Notes: generated by a model not told the origin, from the sequence alone. Counted from the stretch's first letter, positions 10,020-18,712 are shown. The stretch is DNA of 64,000 bases from an uncultured Neptuniibacter sp. (GCF_947498015.1 NZ_CANMIR010000004.1:248001-312000); one strand, 5' to 3'. Translations and numbers: made by a program.

Positions 10020-10265
10020 TTATGCTGCCGACCTGCCTTTATAGAAGACAAACAGTTGATCGGGTTGTTGCGGATGGTTGGTAATTTCAGTGATAGTTTC
10101 GTAACGTTCCGGTTGGAGATCAACTGCGACTATGTTTAATCTGCTGCCGCAGAGGTAGATTTTTATTCCCGCATAACCACTCTCCTGAAGTATCTCTCTG
10201 ACAGATCCAATAACTTTGGCCTTGTTACCACGGTCTACACCAAATAGATGGCCATAAAGTTTCAT
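10020..10265 (-). CDS. Unknown 81-residue protein
   Basis: Not recognised. The start is well supported by a GGGGGGTG ribosome site just upstream. The sequence (MKLYGHLFGVDRGNKAKVIGSVREILQ...YETITEITNHPQQPDQLFVFYKGR) predicts a compact mixed alpha/beta domain without signal peptide or membrane segment. It lies alone between the AEC transporter and ndpA. The good ribosome site and normal composition support a real gene. Confidence 0.6.
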   Translation of the reverse strand: MKLYGHLFGVDRGNKAKVIGSVREILQESGYAGIKIYLCGSRLNIVAVDLQPERYETITEITNHPQQPDQLFVFYKGRSAA

Positions 10266-10376
10266 TGTTCACCCCCCAGTATCGGTTACAGCAATGTGTT
10301 GTAGATTCAAGAGTCTGTAACTGATACTGAAAATCGACTTGATTGGATCACATGGGGATGAGTAGAAGTAAGATGA

Positions 10377-10401
10377 CAGTGGGTATGTTTGATACCCACT
10401 G
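10377..10401. terminator. Hairpin downstream of ndpA
   Basis: A perfect 10-bp stem, CAGTGGGTAT and ATACCCACTG, with a five-base loop. It lies 37 bp after the ndpA stop on the minus strand but lacks a T tract, so it may be a weak terminator or a 3'-end stabilising hairpin. Confidence 0.45.
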
Positions 10402-10437
10402 AGTGGTAAGGAGTTCAGTGTTTGTGCTGGTGGGTGA

Positions 10438-11508
10438 TCAGGACTCTTCCTGCTCCAGCGCTTCGCGCAACTGATTCACCACTTTACTGGGCAGACGATT
10501 GATGATGATCCGGCCATTGTCTTCATCAAATTCGATATCTTTTCCTGCGTTAAGGTCACCCAGATTACGTTTAGTAAAATCCAGACTCCAATTATCAGAT
10601 TTGACCTTTAGCTTGGCAAAACGGTTGATGGTGCTGGTATGTGGTTGGAACTCCTGACTGACATTATAAGGGCCCTTATTGGCAAAGCTACCAAATGTAC
10701 CTGCTGCGGTTTCTGCTTGCTCGGGCGGGATATAAGCGTCAAACAGGTTTTCAATATCATGCAGGTTGGCTGATTCCTTTTCGGTTCGCTGTCTTTCAAG
10801 GTAACTGACCACATCTTCAACTACCTCCTCTTTTCGGTCAGTCATGTTGTTCTGGTTACAGAAGTCTCTGGCTGCTCGGATCAATTCACCGGTAGATTTG
10901 CGGGATGGAGTAACATCGGTACAGCCAAATGCGTTGGAGAAATAGTGGGTGATCTCACCTTTCTCTTTACTACCGATAAAGCTCAGGTAGCTGTCCTGCT
11001 TTTTCTTAAACGTGCTGATATTGATGCGTGCACCCTGATGCAGCTGGTCAAGATTAACCTCCATTACCTCTGTGGGGTGAAGGTCATTATCAAATCCGAT
11101 GCTGGCTTTATCACGGACCAGTGCGATCAGCAGGTATTCATAACGGTCACTGGCATAGAGCGCAAACAGGACATATCCACCATGTGCGGTGTGTGCCGAA
11201 GGGTTATTGATCGCAGCAGCCAGCTGGGTCATGCTTTTGTCAGTTAATGTAGTAAAGCTCTCCTCATTCCAGTCAGATGATACGAATGATTCAAAGGCTG
11301 AAATAAAGGGGTAGCCCTCTTCGTTTTCATTATTAAATGATCCATGGGTCAGGCTGGAGCGGCGGCTAAAGGCCGCGTTCAGGGTATCAAACAGCTGGTT
11401 TGCAATCGGTTCTGTGGTGGGGATGATCCCGCCTCGATCAGTGATACGTGCAGGCGCATCTTCATTTTCTTTTACCAATTCACGAATAGCCAGGTGCTTT
11501 AGTTCCAT
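10438..11508 (-). CDS. ndpA: Nucleoid-associated protein NdpA (YejK)
   Basis: This 356-residue protein belongs to the NA37/YejK family of cytoplasmic, nucleoid-bound proteins. Family-like stretches include the N-terminal MELKHLAIRELVKENE, SAAFSRRS-type region, GGYVLFALYASDRYEYLLIALV, and the C-terminal DLNAGKDIEFDEDNGRIIINRLP. The start has GAGGT upstream. Length is close to the E. coli protein (335). Exact function in the family is poorly known. It is transcribed away from yaeQ, with a short divergent spacer. Confidence 0.9.
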   Translation of the reverse strand: MELKHLAIRELVKENEDAPARITDRGGIIPTTEPIANQLFDTLNAAFSRRSSLTHGSFNNENEEGYPFISAFESFVSSDWNEESFTTLTDKSMTQLAAAINNPSAHTAHGGYVLFALYASDRYEYLLIALVRDKASIGFDNDLHPTEVMEVNLDQLHQGARINISTFKKKQDSYLSFIGSKEKGEITHYFSNAFGCTDVTPSRKSTGELIRAARDFCNQNNMTDRKEEVVEDVVSYLERQRTEKESANLHDIENLFDAYIPPEQAETAAGTFGSFANKGPYNVSQEFQPHTSTINRFAKLKVKSDNWSLDFTKRNLGDLNAGKDIEFDEDNGRIIINRLPSKVVNQLREALEQEES

Positions 11509-11612
11509 AGGGACCTCAAAGAGAGAATGTGCAATACCAAGAGGCGATTGTATTTAAAACAGCAGGGGGATGCAGTATAAAGATGCCTCAAACTCTCTTA
11601 ACAGGCATCCTA

Positions 11613-12149
11613 ATGGCACTTAAACCGACGATCTATAAAGCCTCACTCAATCTCGTAGATATGAACCGCGATGTTTATACCACCGAGAAACTGACATTGG
11701 CGTTACACCCATCTGAAACAGAGATTCGAATGATGGTGCGCTTGTTGGCTTATGCGCTGAACTATGATGAGGATCTGCAGTTCAGTAAAGGGCTATCTGC
11801 GACGGATGAACCTGATCTATGGGTTATACGACCGGAAGGAAGTGTGGCTTGTTGGATTGAGGTGGGTCAGGCCTCCTCTGATCGCTTACGCAAAGCGGTT
11901 AGCCGCGCTGACCAGATCAAGTTATATGCTTACGGTTCAGAAGTTGATATCTGGTGGGGTAAATATCAAGAGGAGATGTCCGGGCTGGCCAAAACCAAGG
12001 TATATCGTTTTGATGCTGATGAAGTGGAAGCATTGCCAGAGATCTGCAGCCGTAATATGGAACTAACCATTACCCTCAGTGAGGAGCAGATCTTTATTGC
12101 ATCGGGAGATCAGCAACTGACATTAAATCTGTATACACTTCAGGATTGA
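11613..12149 (+). CDS. yaeQ: YaeQ family protein
   Basis: The protein from MALKPTIYKASLNLVDMNRDVY is 178 residues, matching the usual YaeQ length of about 180. Conserved features are LTLALHPSETEIRMMVRLLAYAL, EPDLWVIRPEGSVACWIEVGQAS and RKAVSRADQIKLYAYG, which carry the acidic and Lys residues of a PD-(D/E)xK nuclease-like fold. Function in the family is uncertain. I chose the internal ATG because the longer frame from 11529 adds 28 residues unlike the family. The stop lies four bases from the convergent arfB stop. Confidence 0.88.
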   Translation: MALKPTIYKASLNLVDMNRDVYTTEKLTLALHPSETEIRMMVRLLAYALNYDEDLQFSKGLSATDEPDLWVIRPEGSVACWIEVGQASSDRLRKAVSRADQIKLYAYGSEVDIWWGKYQEEMSGLAKTKVYRFDADEVEALPEICSRNMELTITLSEEQIFIASGDQQLTLNLYTLQD

Positions 12150-12153
12150 GTTC

Positions 12154-12567
12154 TCAGTAATCAACTTTACCGCGCGCTTTTTTTATCTGACCCCGTTTGG
12201 TTTTTTTATCCATACGCTTCCGTTGAGAGCTGCGCGTCGGTTTTGTTTCTCTTCGAGCTTTCTCAACCACTGTGGCCAATTGAATCAACTCTAACAGCCG
12301 TGCCTTGGCATCCTCTTTATTCCGCTCCTGATCTCGGAAGTTCTGTGCTTTTATAACGATGATCCCTTCATTGGTGATTCTTTGATCACGAAAAGCGAGC
12401 AGACGCTCCTTATAAAACTCAGGCAGGGATGAGCGCCGGATATCAAAACGCAGGTGGATCGCACTGGAGACCTTATTAACATTCTGGCCTCCACTGCCCT
12501 GAGCCCGAATGGCGTTGAACTCCAGTTCATGGGGGTAGATAAATACGCGGTTAGATACTTTTAGCAT
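12154..12567 (-). CDS. arfB: Alternative ribosome-rescue factor ArfB
   Basis: ArfB (YaeJ) hydrolyses peptidyl-tRNA on stalled ribosomes. The 137 residues show the class-I release-factor motif GSGGQNVNKV with the catalytic GGQ near residue 26, then the basic, disordered C-terminal tail (RSSQRKRMDKKTKRGQIKKARGK) that enters the empty mRNA channel. Length and layout match the family. It is convergent with yaeQ, and the 3' ends almost touch. Confidence 0.96.
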   Translation of the reverse strand: MLKVSNRVFIYPHELEFNAIRAQGSGGQNVNKVSSAIHLRFDIRRSSLPEFYKERLLAFRDQRITNEGIIVIKAQNFRDQERNKEDAKARLLELIQLATVVEKARRETKPTRSSQRKRMDKKTKRGQIKKARGKVDY

Positions 12568-12699
12568 AATGCTATTGTATCAATGGCTGATAGGGATAGG
12601 GAAATAAGAGTGAAAACTGACAACCGGCCTTAAGTAAGGAGGCTAACTGGTGTTGATGGACGTCAAACAGTGACCTTTAGCGGATCAGATGTTGGCTAT

Positions 12700-12915
12700 C
12701 TAATCATCCCACTCATCAAAGACATCTTTTAGATCTTTGAGGAGTTCCCTCTCTTCTCGCATCGCCTCAAGCCTGCGCCTTTTGGCAGGGTTGATGCCGT
12801 CTTTCTGGTAAATTTTTGCATCGTTCAGGCCGGAGTCCAGATCATCCTCCTGCATCCATTCATCTGATTCTGCAAAGGTATCCTGTGGATTATCAGTATG
12901 GCTTTGGCGGCTCAT
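12700..12915 (-). CDS. Small acidic/basic protein resembling the PA3496 family
   Basis: This 71-residue protein has an acidic N-terminal half (SDEWMQEDDLDSGLND) and a C-terminal charged helix (KRRRLEAMREERELLKDLKDVFDEW). The helix resembles PA3496-type small proteins of gammaproteobacteria. A GGGGAAAG ribosome site supports the start. There is no signal or membrane segment. The family link is by eye and moderate. Confidence 0.6.
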   Translation of the reverse strand: MSRQSHTDNPQDTFAESDEWMQEDDLDSGLNDAKIYQKDGINPAKRRRLEAMREERELLKDLKDVFDEWDD

Positions 12916-13035
12916 AGCAATCTTTCCCCTGGTAATACGGATTGGTCAAGGATCAATGAAATTGTTCACGGCGTTATAGCCTGATTATGGTACAGATTTC
13001 AGAATTGGGAAGTAAGAATTTAGACTTATAGAAAA

Positions 13036-13066
13036 GAGGAAAAAAGTCGGGCAGGGAATGCCCGAC
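13036..13066 (-). terminator. Rho-independent terminator of hupE
   Basis: The perfect 8-bp stem GTCGGGCA / TGCCCGAC (13046-13053 and 13059-13066) is followed on the minus strand by a T-rich run (TTTTTTCC). This is a strong terminator for the minus-strand hupE transcript. Confidence 0.85.
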
Positions 13067-13130
13067 GAAACCACTTTTGGGTGATGGTACGAATGAAAAA
13101 GAAGCTGGCCGCCAGAGGGCAGCCAGAAAG

Positions 13131-13166
13131 GGAGCTCTCTCTGTAAGTGAGTGGAAAGAGAGCTCC
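13131..13166 (-). repeat. GGAGCTCTCT inverted repeat after hupE
   Basis: A 10-bp perfect stem (13131-13140 with 13157-13166) and 16-base loop sits just past the hupE stop and before the main terminator. It could protect the mRNA 3' end. No T tract follows. Confidence 0.45.
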
Positions 13167-13173
13167 AGCGAAG

Positions 13174-13758
13174 TTAGCTTAAAAGGAATATTGCACCTGA
13201 TACACTCAGGAATCCGCCGATCAATTTATGGGCTACAGGCATCATTCGGGTAATAGAATGGCTACTGGCTACACCTGTTATGTGGAGTAGAGCACTGGCA
13301 GCGATAAAACCGATTGCAAACAGTCCCGCACTTGCGGCACCGAGCTCTGCTCCGTGGGCAAAGCCGTGGAATAAAGCAAAGATCGCAATCAATGGAAGTG
13401 CTGCTGTGGCTGAGAGCTGTGTTGCGGAGATGATCAGGAAGCCAAGAATAAGCACGGATGTGGCGATACCGCTCTCTACACCCGGTAGGGTGATTCCGCT
13501 AAGAGCAATGCTGAAACCCAGTATCAATGTAATGATAAAGGTTGCTGGTATAGCCAAGGTTTTTTGACCTGTTTGTTGCGCGGCCCAGAATCCAACAGCA
13601 AGCATGGCCAGAAGGTGATCGAATCCGGTGAAGGGATGAAGAAAGCCACTCAGCAGACTGGCCTCAACAGTGGCGCCGGTATGTGCAAGCGCAGGAATAG
13701 AAGTCAGACTCAGGGCAATCAGTGTCAGCCCGGTTACAAATTTGTTAGATCGCTTCAT
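13174..13758 (-). CDS. hupE: HupE/UreJ family nickel or cobalt transporter
   Basis: The 194-residue protein has a signal peptide (cleavage near ALA-HTGA) followed by six hydrophobic segments. The first His-rich motif HPFTGFDHLLAM and a later FALFHGFAHGAE are diagnostic of HupE/UreJ, secondary permeases that bring Ni2+ (or Co2+) across the inner membrane, often for hydrogenase or urease. It is monocistronic here with its own terminator. Supply of nickel to the hydrogenase matured by the hyp operon 6 kb away is a reasonable inference. Confidence 0.9.
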   Translation of the reverse strand: MKRSNKFVTGLTLIALSLTSIPALAHTGATVEASLLSGFLHPFTGFDHLLAMLAVGFWAAQQTGQKTLAIPATFIITLILGFSIALSGITLPGVESGIATSVLILGFLIISATQLSATAALPLIAIFALFHGFAHGAELGAASAGLFAIGFIAASALLHITGVASSHSITRMMPVAHKLIGGFLSVSGAIFLLS

Positions 13759-14079
13759 AAGGCTATCCTGTCGTTATGTTTTTGGGATTGGCGTTGTGGT
13801 GATAAAAATCTACTTACCGCCTTAACTGCAAAGGTAGTGCCAAATAAATGAAACAGAGTGTTGTTAAGGTAACTGGGTCTGCATATCGTGATATAAGTGC
13901 CCTGAAGAGCAACCTCGATGTTCCTCTCCAAGAGAGGCAGGCTTAGGATTGGCTGTTTAAGTGGTAACTTAGTTACCGAATACTGGAAAGCTGGACTGCT
14001 TTCAGTTCACATCATGAGTACTATGTGCAATGAATCAGTATTTATTGATCCTTCTCAATAGGTTTATAAGCAGTTTGTA
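13759..14079. other. Intergenic region between hupE and the Pat gene
   Basis: No gene is supported in these 321 bases. The region separates divergent genes and must carry the hupE promoter. I see no riboswitch-like fold and no clear repeat. The Pat promoter and operator follow at 14080-14122. Confidence 0.5.
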
Positions 14080-14122
14080 TTTATGAGACTTTGGTATAGT
14101 TTTATAGTTTTGCTGCAGTGCA
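14080..14122 (+). promoter_or_regulatory. Pat gene promoter overlapped by a PhaR-like operator
   Basis: TTTATG (14080-14085), 17 bp, TATAGT (14103-14108) form a plausible sigma-70 promoter. TGCAGTGCA at 14114-14122 covers the predicted transcription start. It is the exact reverse complement of the TGCACTGCA core in both phasin operators, and the T/A-rich flanks are alike. This suggests one repressor acts on the phasin and on this gene. Confidence 0.5.
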
Positions 14123-14166
14123 AAAAAGGATAAGATGGCTCTATTAGCAAGAGAGGATATAACTGA

Positions 14167-16911
14167 GTGTCTACCAAATACCTGAAACGCTTTTTTAAGC
14201 CCGCTTCTATCGCAGTCTTCGGTGCATCAGCCCGTGACAACAGTATGGGGGGCGTCGTGTTGCAGAACCTCCAGGAGGGTGGGTTTAAAGGTACGCTTTA
14301 TGCGGTCAATTCGCAGGGGTATTCAGAGGTGCATGGGGTTCCATGTTATAGCAGCTTAGCGGATCTTCCTGAGATGCCTGATCTGGCGATCATCTGTTCA
14401 CCCCCTGAAACGGTAGCTGACATTATCCGTGCACTGGGTGTCAGTATGGTCAAAGCGGCCATGATCCTTACCGGCGGGCTTTCAATAGCACAGGGTGACA
14501 GTAACCAGAGCTTACGTGATGAGGTCCGCGAAGCGGCTAAGCCTTATGGCATCAGAATTCTTGGGCCGGATTGCATGGGTATGCTGGTGCCTGGGCATAG
14601 CATGAACGCCAGTTACTCTCATATGAACATTATGAAGGGCAAGGTCGCTTACATCGGCCAATCCGGGATTCTGGGTACCGCCATGATCGATTGGGCGACC
14701 GGGCAGGAGATCGGATTTTCACATTTCCTGACTCTGGGAGATGGTGCTGATGTCGATCTGCCTTCAGTGATCGATTACCTCGCTCAGGATCCATACACCC
14801 ATGCAATTTTAATTCAGCTGAATAGAGTGGATGGCTCTGCCAGGGACTTTCTCTCTGCGGTTCGTTCTGCATCACGTAATAAGCTGGTTTTGGTACTCAA
14901 AAATGACACCTTTATCGGTGAAAAATCAGATACTGAACTTGCGCCGGGAATCTACGACGATGACATGGTTTACGATGCTGCGTTGAGACGCGCGGGTGTT
15001 GTCCGGGTTGAAACTTCGGATGAGTTGTTTAACGCACTGGAAACGCTTACGCGTATGAAACCGATGCGTGGAGAGCGACTGGCGATTGTCTCAAACGGAG
15101 CAGGTCCTAATGCTTTAGCGACAGAGAGGCTGCTGAGTCAAAATGGAAAGCTTGCTCAGTTGACGGCTGAAACCACCGACGCATTGGCTGAACTGCTGCC
15201 GGATCACTGGAATCGATCTAATCCGGTTGACCTGAACGCAGATGCAGAACCTCAGTTGTTTGCAGATGCGGTGCGGATCCTGACCAAAGATAAGAATGTC
15301 GATGCGGTATTGATGCTCCACGCACCGACGCGTATGGCTCCCTCAGTTGAAACCGCTGATGAAGTGATCCAGGTTGCCAAGAAAACCCCCCGTAATGTTT
15401 TGACCTGCTGGATGGGGCGTGCGACTGCCATTGAAGCCCGTAACCATTGTAACTCGGCGGGCATCTCCACCTTCCTGACGCCGGAAGAATCTGTTGATGC
15501 ATTTATGCACATGGTGGATTTTCATCGTAATCAGGAGGTGATGAAGCAGACACCACCCCCCTATATTGAGCAGAACACGCCTAACCATATTAAAGCCCGT
15601 GAGCTTATCCAGAACGCATTGAAAGATCAGCGTGATTATCTTACGCATCAGGAGGCCTGCTCCCTGCTGGACCTCTACGATATCCCAGTCGCTAATACGT
15701 TCTACAGCGATCAGATCGATCAGGTCGTCGCTCACGCACGAAAATTAGAGACCTCTGTGCAGATCAAGGCGTTACATAAACAGAATGCTTACCCATTCAG
15801 TTATGATGATCGAGGTAGTCAGCGCTGGAAAGATATCGCACAGGATCTTTTCTCAGCATCTGAAGTTAAACATGCAACCACACAACTTTCATACCGTATG
15901 GGTGAATCCTTCTCTGCGGAAGAGCAGATGGGATTCTGCGTACAGCAGATGAAACGTGGATTTCAGTCACTTCAGATTAATGTGGGTATCACCCGTGACC
16001 CAACCTTTGGTCCGGTCATTGTTTTTGGTGCGGGTGGGCATACAGTCGACGTACTGGCCGATCGGCATGTGATGCTGCCGCCGCTGAATTTGGCATTGGC
16101 ATCGGAGCTGATCCGTCAGTCCCGAATCTGTCAGATTATCGAGGAGAACAGCTACCGCCCTAAAGAGGATATTGATCAGCTGGCTTCGTTGCTATTAAAC
16201 CTGTCGGAGATGATTGTCGATCTGCCTAACCTTAAAGGCTTGGAGATCAATCCGCTGCTGGTGAACAAAACGGGGCTTCTGGTGACAGACGCTTCTGTCT
16301 CAATCTCGGAAGAGGAGGGGCGCCTGTCGATCTCTCCCTACCCTGAACACCTGACTGAAGAGATCACGCTGAAGCGTTCAGGCCGCAAAGCGATCATGCG
16401 TGCGATCCGGGGTGAGGATGAGCCAAACCATCTGGAGTTCTACAACAAGCTGAGTCCTCAGTCGATCCGTCTGCGCTATTTCTACAGCCGTGGGATTCCA
16501 ACCCATCAGGAGTTGGCGAACTGGACTCAGATCGATTATGACCGTGAGATGGCCTTCATCATTACCGTCCCTCGCGATGAAGGGAAGGGGATGGAAACGC
16601 TGGGTGTCGTCCGCGCTGTAACTGATGCTGATAATGTCCGCTCTGAATTTAGTGTAGTTATCCGTGATGATCTTCAGGGTGAAGGGCTCGGGGTTGCTCT
16701 GATGAGTAAGATTGTCGAGTACTGCAAGAGCCGTGGAACATTGCAGATTATCGGTTCTACCCTTCCCAATAATAAAGGGATGCAGAACCTGGCTCGGAAA
16801 CTGGGTTTTGCCAACAGTTTCAATGTCGAAGAAGATGTTGTCGATATGAAGATGATGTTGAATGAACCGACAGAGGATTGGCAGCGCCTACGCCTTAACC
16901 TGCCGCTCTAG
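14167..16911 (+). CDS. pat: PatZ-like protein lysine acetyltransferase (ACD-like plus GNAT)
   Basis: The 914 residues hold a CoA-binding domain (PASIAVFGASARDNSMGG), a succinyl-CoA-ligase-like middle, an ATP-grasp part and a C-terminal GNAT domain with an acetyl-CoA loop (DLQGEGLGVALMSKI, near 835). This is the layout of Pat/PatZ, which acetylates lysines, classically to switch off acetyl-CoA synthetase. The phosphohistidine motif of active ADP-forming acyl-CoA synthetases (SHTGAL type, before YDAA) is replaced by ELAPGIYDDD, as expected for a regulatory rather than a ligase enzyme. The GTG start has GAGAGG 10 bp upstream. The PhaR-like operator suggests control by PHA status. Confidence 0.88.
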   Translation: MSTKYLKRFFKPASIAVFGASARDNSMGGVVLQNLQEGGFKGTLYAVNSQGYSEVHGVPCYSSLADLPEMPDLAIICSPPETVADIIRALGVSMVKAAMILTGGLSIAQGDSNQSLRDEVREAAKPYGIRILGPDCMGMLVPGHSMNASYSHMNIMKGKVAYIGQSGILGTAMIDWATGQEIGFSHFLTLGDGADVDLPSVIDYLAQDPYTHAILIQLNRVDGSARDFLSAVRSASRNKLVLVLKNDTFIGEKSDTELAPGIYDDDMVYDAALRRAGVVRVETSDELFNALETLTRMKPMRGERLAIVSNGAGPNALATERLLSQNGKLAQLTAETTDALAELLPDHWNRSNPVDLNADAEPQLFADAVRILTKDKNVDAVLMLHAPTRMAPSVETADEVIQVAKKTPRNVLTCWMGRATAIEARNHCNSAGISTFLTPEESVDAFMHMVDFHRNQEVMKQTPPPYIEQNTPNHIKARELIQNALKDQRDYLTHQEACSLLDLYDIPVANTFYSDQIDQVVAHARKLETSVQIKALHKQNAYPFSYDDRGSQRWKDIAQDLFSASEVKHATTQLSYRMGESFSAEEQMGFCVQQMKRGFQSLQINVGITRDPTFGPVIVFGAGGHTVDVLADRHVMLPPLNLALASELIRQSRICQIIEENSYRPKEDIDQLASLLLNLSEMIVDLPNLKGLEINPLLVNKTGLLVTDASVSISEEEGRLSISPYPEHLTEEITLKRSGRKAIMRAIRGEDEPNHLEFYNKLSPQSIRLRYFYSRGIPTHQELANWTQIDYDREMAFIITVPRDEGKGMETLGVVRAVTDADNVRSEFSVVIRDDLQGEGLGVALMSKIVEYCKSRGTLQIIGSTLPNNKGMQNLARKLGFANSFNVEEDVVDMKMMLNEPTEDWQRLRLNLPL

Positions 16912-16925
16912 TCTTTTTCCCGTAA

Positions 16926-16951
16926 TATCAGGGCACCGCGGTGCCCTGATA
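16926..16951. terminator. 26-bp perfect palindrome after the Pat gene
   Basis: TATCAGGGCACCG is followed directly by its reverse complement, with no spacer. It lies 15 bp after the Pat stop. There is no T tract, so it may be a terminator of unusual form or a DNA-binding site for a dimeric protein. Confidence 0.5.
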
Positions 16952-17066
16952 AGCTTATTCCCTCCACAATCACTACCAAACATCTATAGCTGAATATTCA
17001 GAGTAGGTGAAAACCCTTATTTATCTGTTACTATCGATCCTCCTGAAAGATTAATAAGGTATCCAG

Positions 17067-18134
17067 ATGTCTAATGCATTTATCATCGCAGCGGCTAAAA
17101 CAGTTGATAGCTTGGGTTGTCAGAAACACTGCCTTGCGCTTGAGCAAGAGATTCGCTCATTGGGTGTTCCCATTCAGGAACTGGTGATTGAACCTCTCAG
17201 TGCAGATTGGCATAGTCCTGAGCCCGCAAACCATTTTCGCAGTGGTTGTGCGCCGATAGAAGCGTTAGCACGTGCCCGAGAGTTGATAGAACAGGGGATG
17301 GAGGCTGTGGTGATCAGTGGTGAAGATCACCTCAAAAGTGGGTATGCCCGTGATGAACGGCTGAACAAAATGGCGGTCTATGGGAATGATTACCCACTGA
17401 CCGAAGCTTACAACGACTTGGCTGAGCACTTTCTTCGGGTGCATGATCGTGAAGATGAGCATTTTCGTGACATCGCCCACTCGCTGTTTGAAAACTATAA
17501 ACTCAGCTATCGCAATTCACTCGCGGATGACTTCAATCCTGAGCTGTTACCGGATGAGCGCTGGTACCGCCCCATCACCTCACTCTTCCGTGGTGTAGAC
17601 TGTGCTAATCCGTTGGTTGATTTCTCGGGTCGCTTGCTGATCTGTTCTGACGCCCTGTTACAGCGATTATCGGTCTCTGCTGATACTGTTGTTGCGATCA
17701 GGGGAGTAGGGCTGGGCCGCCTGGCGGGGGACGGACCTGAATATATTCAGGAGATTGCGGATTATACCCACCTAAAACAGGCTTACGAGCAATGTTGCGC
17801 TGAAGCCAATATCGATTTCCCCAAACTGTTCCGCTCAGGTGAGGCGCTTTTGGAGGCTTATACCTGTTATCCGGTTGTGCCGATGGCATTTCTGTTGATG
17901 AGTGGTCTGGTGGATCTGTTGGAGGAGGTGCCTGCTTTTCTCGAGGAGCACAGCATAACGATTACCGGTGGAATGAATCTGGCCAGAGCCCCCTGGAACA
18001 ATCCAGCACTGAATGGACTGATTACGATGTATGAACGTCTCATTGAGGGGGATGAACACTATGGCATGGTTCATGGAAATGGGGGGCTGGGCTACCGGCA
18101 GGGTGTTGCATTGTTATCCAGTGCGGCATCGTGA
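17067..18134 (+). CDS. Thiolase-superfamily acetyl-CoA acetyltransferase-like protein
   Basis: A 355-residue cytoplasmic protein. RSGCAPIEALARARELIEQGMEAVVISG resembles the thiolase stretch that follows the nucleophilic cysteine (Cys61 here). The C-terminal GGMNLARAPWNNPALNG and MVHGNGGLGYRQG take the place of the usual GGHPxGATG and CxGGG regions, so the third catalytic loop differs. The N-terminal part before Cys61 is shorter than in standard thiolases (about 90). It may be a divergent thiolase with an unusual acyl substrate or a non-catalytic relative. It is a single gene between Pat and the ECF-regulated operon. Confidence 0.65.
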   Translation: MSNAFIIAAAKTVDSLGCQKHCLALEQEIRSLGVPIQELVIEPLSADWHSPEPANHFRSGCAPIEALARARELIEQGMEAVVISGEDHLKSGYARDERLNKMAVYGNDYPLTEAYNDLAEHFLRVHDREDEHFRDIAHSLFENYKLSYRNSLADDFNPELLPDERWYRPITSLFRGVDCANPLVDFSGRLLICSDALLQRLSVSADTVVAIRGVGLGRLAGDGPEYIQEIADYTHLKQAYEQCCAEANIDFPKLFRSGEALLEAYTCYPVVPMAFLLMSGLVDLLEEVPAFLEEHSITITGGMNLARAPWNNPALNGLITMYERLIEGDEHYGMVHGNGGLGYRQGVALLSSAAS

Positions 18135-18149
18135 AACGGATACCTATTC

Positions 18150-18175
18150 TGATCTGATAATGACACGGATGCGTA
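18150..18175 (+). promoter_or_regulatory. Predicted ECF (RpoE/ChrR) promoter, DUF2878 operon
   Basis: TGATCT, 16 bp, CGTA. It matches the TGATCC-N16-CGTA sites at the rpoE and FAD-gene promoters with one mismatch. The predicted start lies about 15 bp before DUF2878, whose GGAGGG ribosome site follows. Confidence 0.7.
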
Positions 18176-18196
18176 ATACACCCCATAGGAGGGTGT

Positions 18197-18712
18197 ATGG
18201 GCATCAGTCAAAACTTTTGGGTGAACTTTACCGGCTTCCAGTTAATCTGGTGGTTATCTATTCTTTATGGGAATAGTGCGGCTCTCCCTGTAACCATTCT
18301 GATACTGCTCCATCTTCTCCTCCATACACAGCCCCTCATCGAGCTTTTCACTCTGATACTGACTGCACTGCTGGGGTTTTCAATTGATTTTTTGCTGACG
18401 CTGAATGGTGTCTTTATCTTTACCGAAAGTGAAGCTGTTCCTCTCTGGCTGGGACTCCTTTGGTTGGGGTTTTGTGCCACCTTGCGAAATAGCCTGAGCT
18501 TTTTCTCGGGACGATATCTCCTCTCGGCATTTGTTGGCAGTATCGGTGGAAGTACAACCTATTTAGCTGCAGCTACATTGGGAGTGGTTGAACTCGGTTT
18601 TTCCCCAATCACTGTCTTTATCATTCTCCTGCTCATCTGGGCAGGTTTATTCCCTCTATTAATCTTCCTAAGTCATCGTATAGGTGTTCGCTATGCTCTC
18701 CGGCCAAATTAG
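18197..18712 (+). CDS. DUF2878 family inner-membrane protein
   Basis: The 171 residues contain about five hydrophobic segments, which fits DUF2878 proteins. The family has no known biochemical role, but it recurs beside DUF1365, cyclopropane-synthase-like and chalcone-isomerase-like genes in ECF-sigma clusters of marine gammaproteobacteria. It has a GGAGGG ribosome site and an ECF promoter immediately upstream. Its 3' end overlaps the next gene by about 20 bases, so this is the first gene of a coupled operon. A function in membrane-lipid handling is inference. Confidence 0.75.
   Translation: MGISQNFWVNFTGFQLIWWLSILYGNSAALPVTILILLHLLLHTQPLIELFTLILTALLGFSIDFLLTLNGVFIFTESEAVPLWLGLLWLGFCATLRNSLSFFSGRYLLSAFVGSIGGSTTYLAAATLGVVELGFSPITVFIILLLIWAGLFPLLIFLSHRIGVRYALRPN

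Noticed and set aside
14048-14073. TGATCC before the Pat gene as another ECF promoter
   Set aside because: No CGTA follows at 16 bp, so it does not match the regulon pattern.
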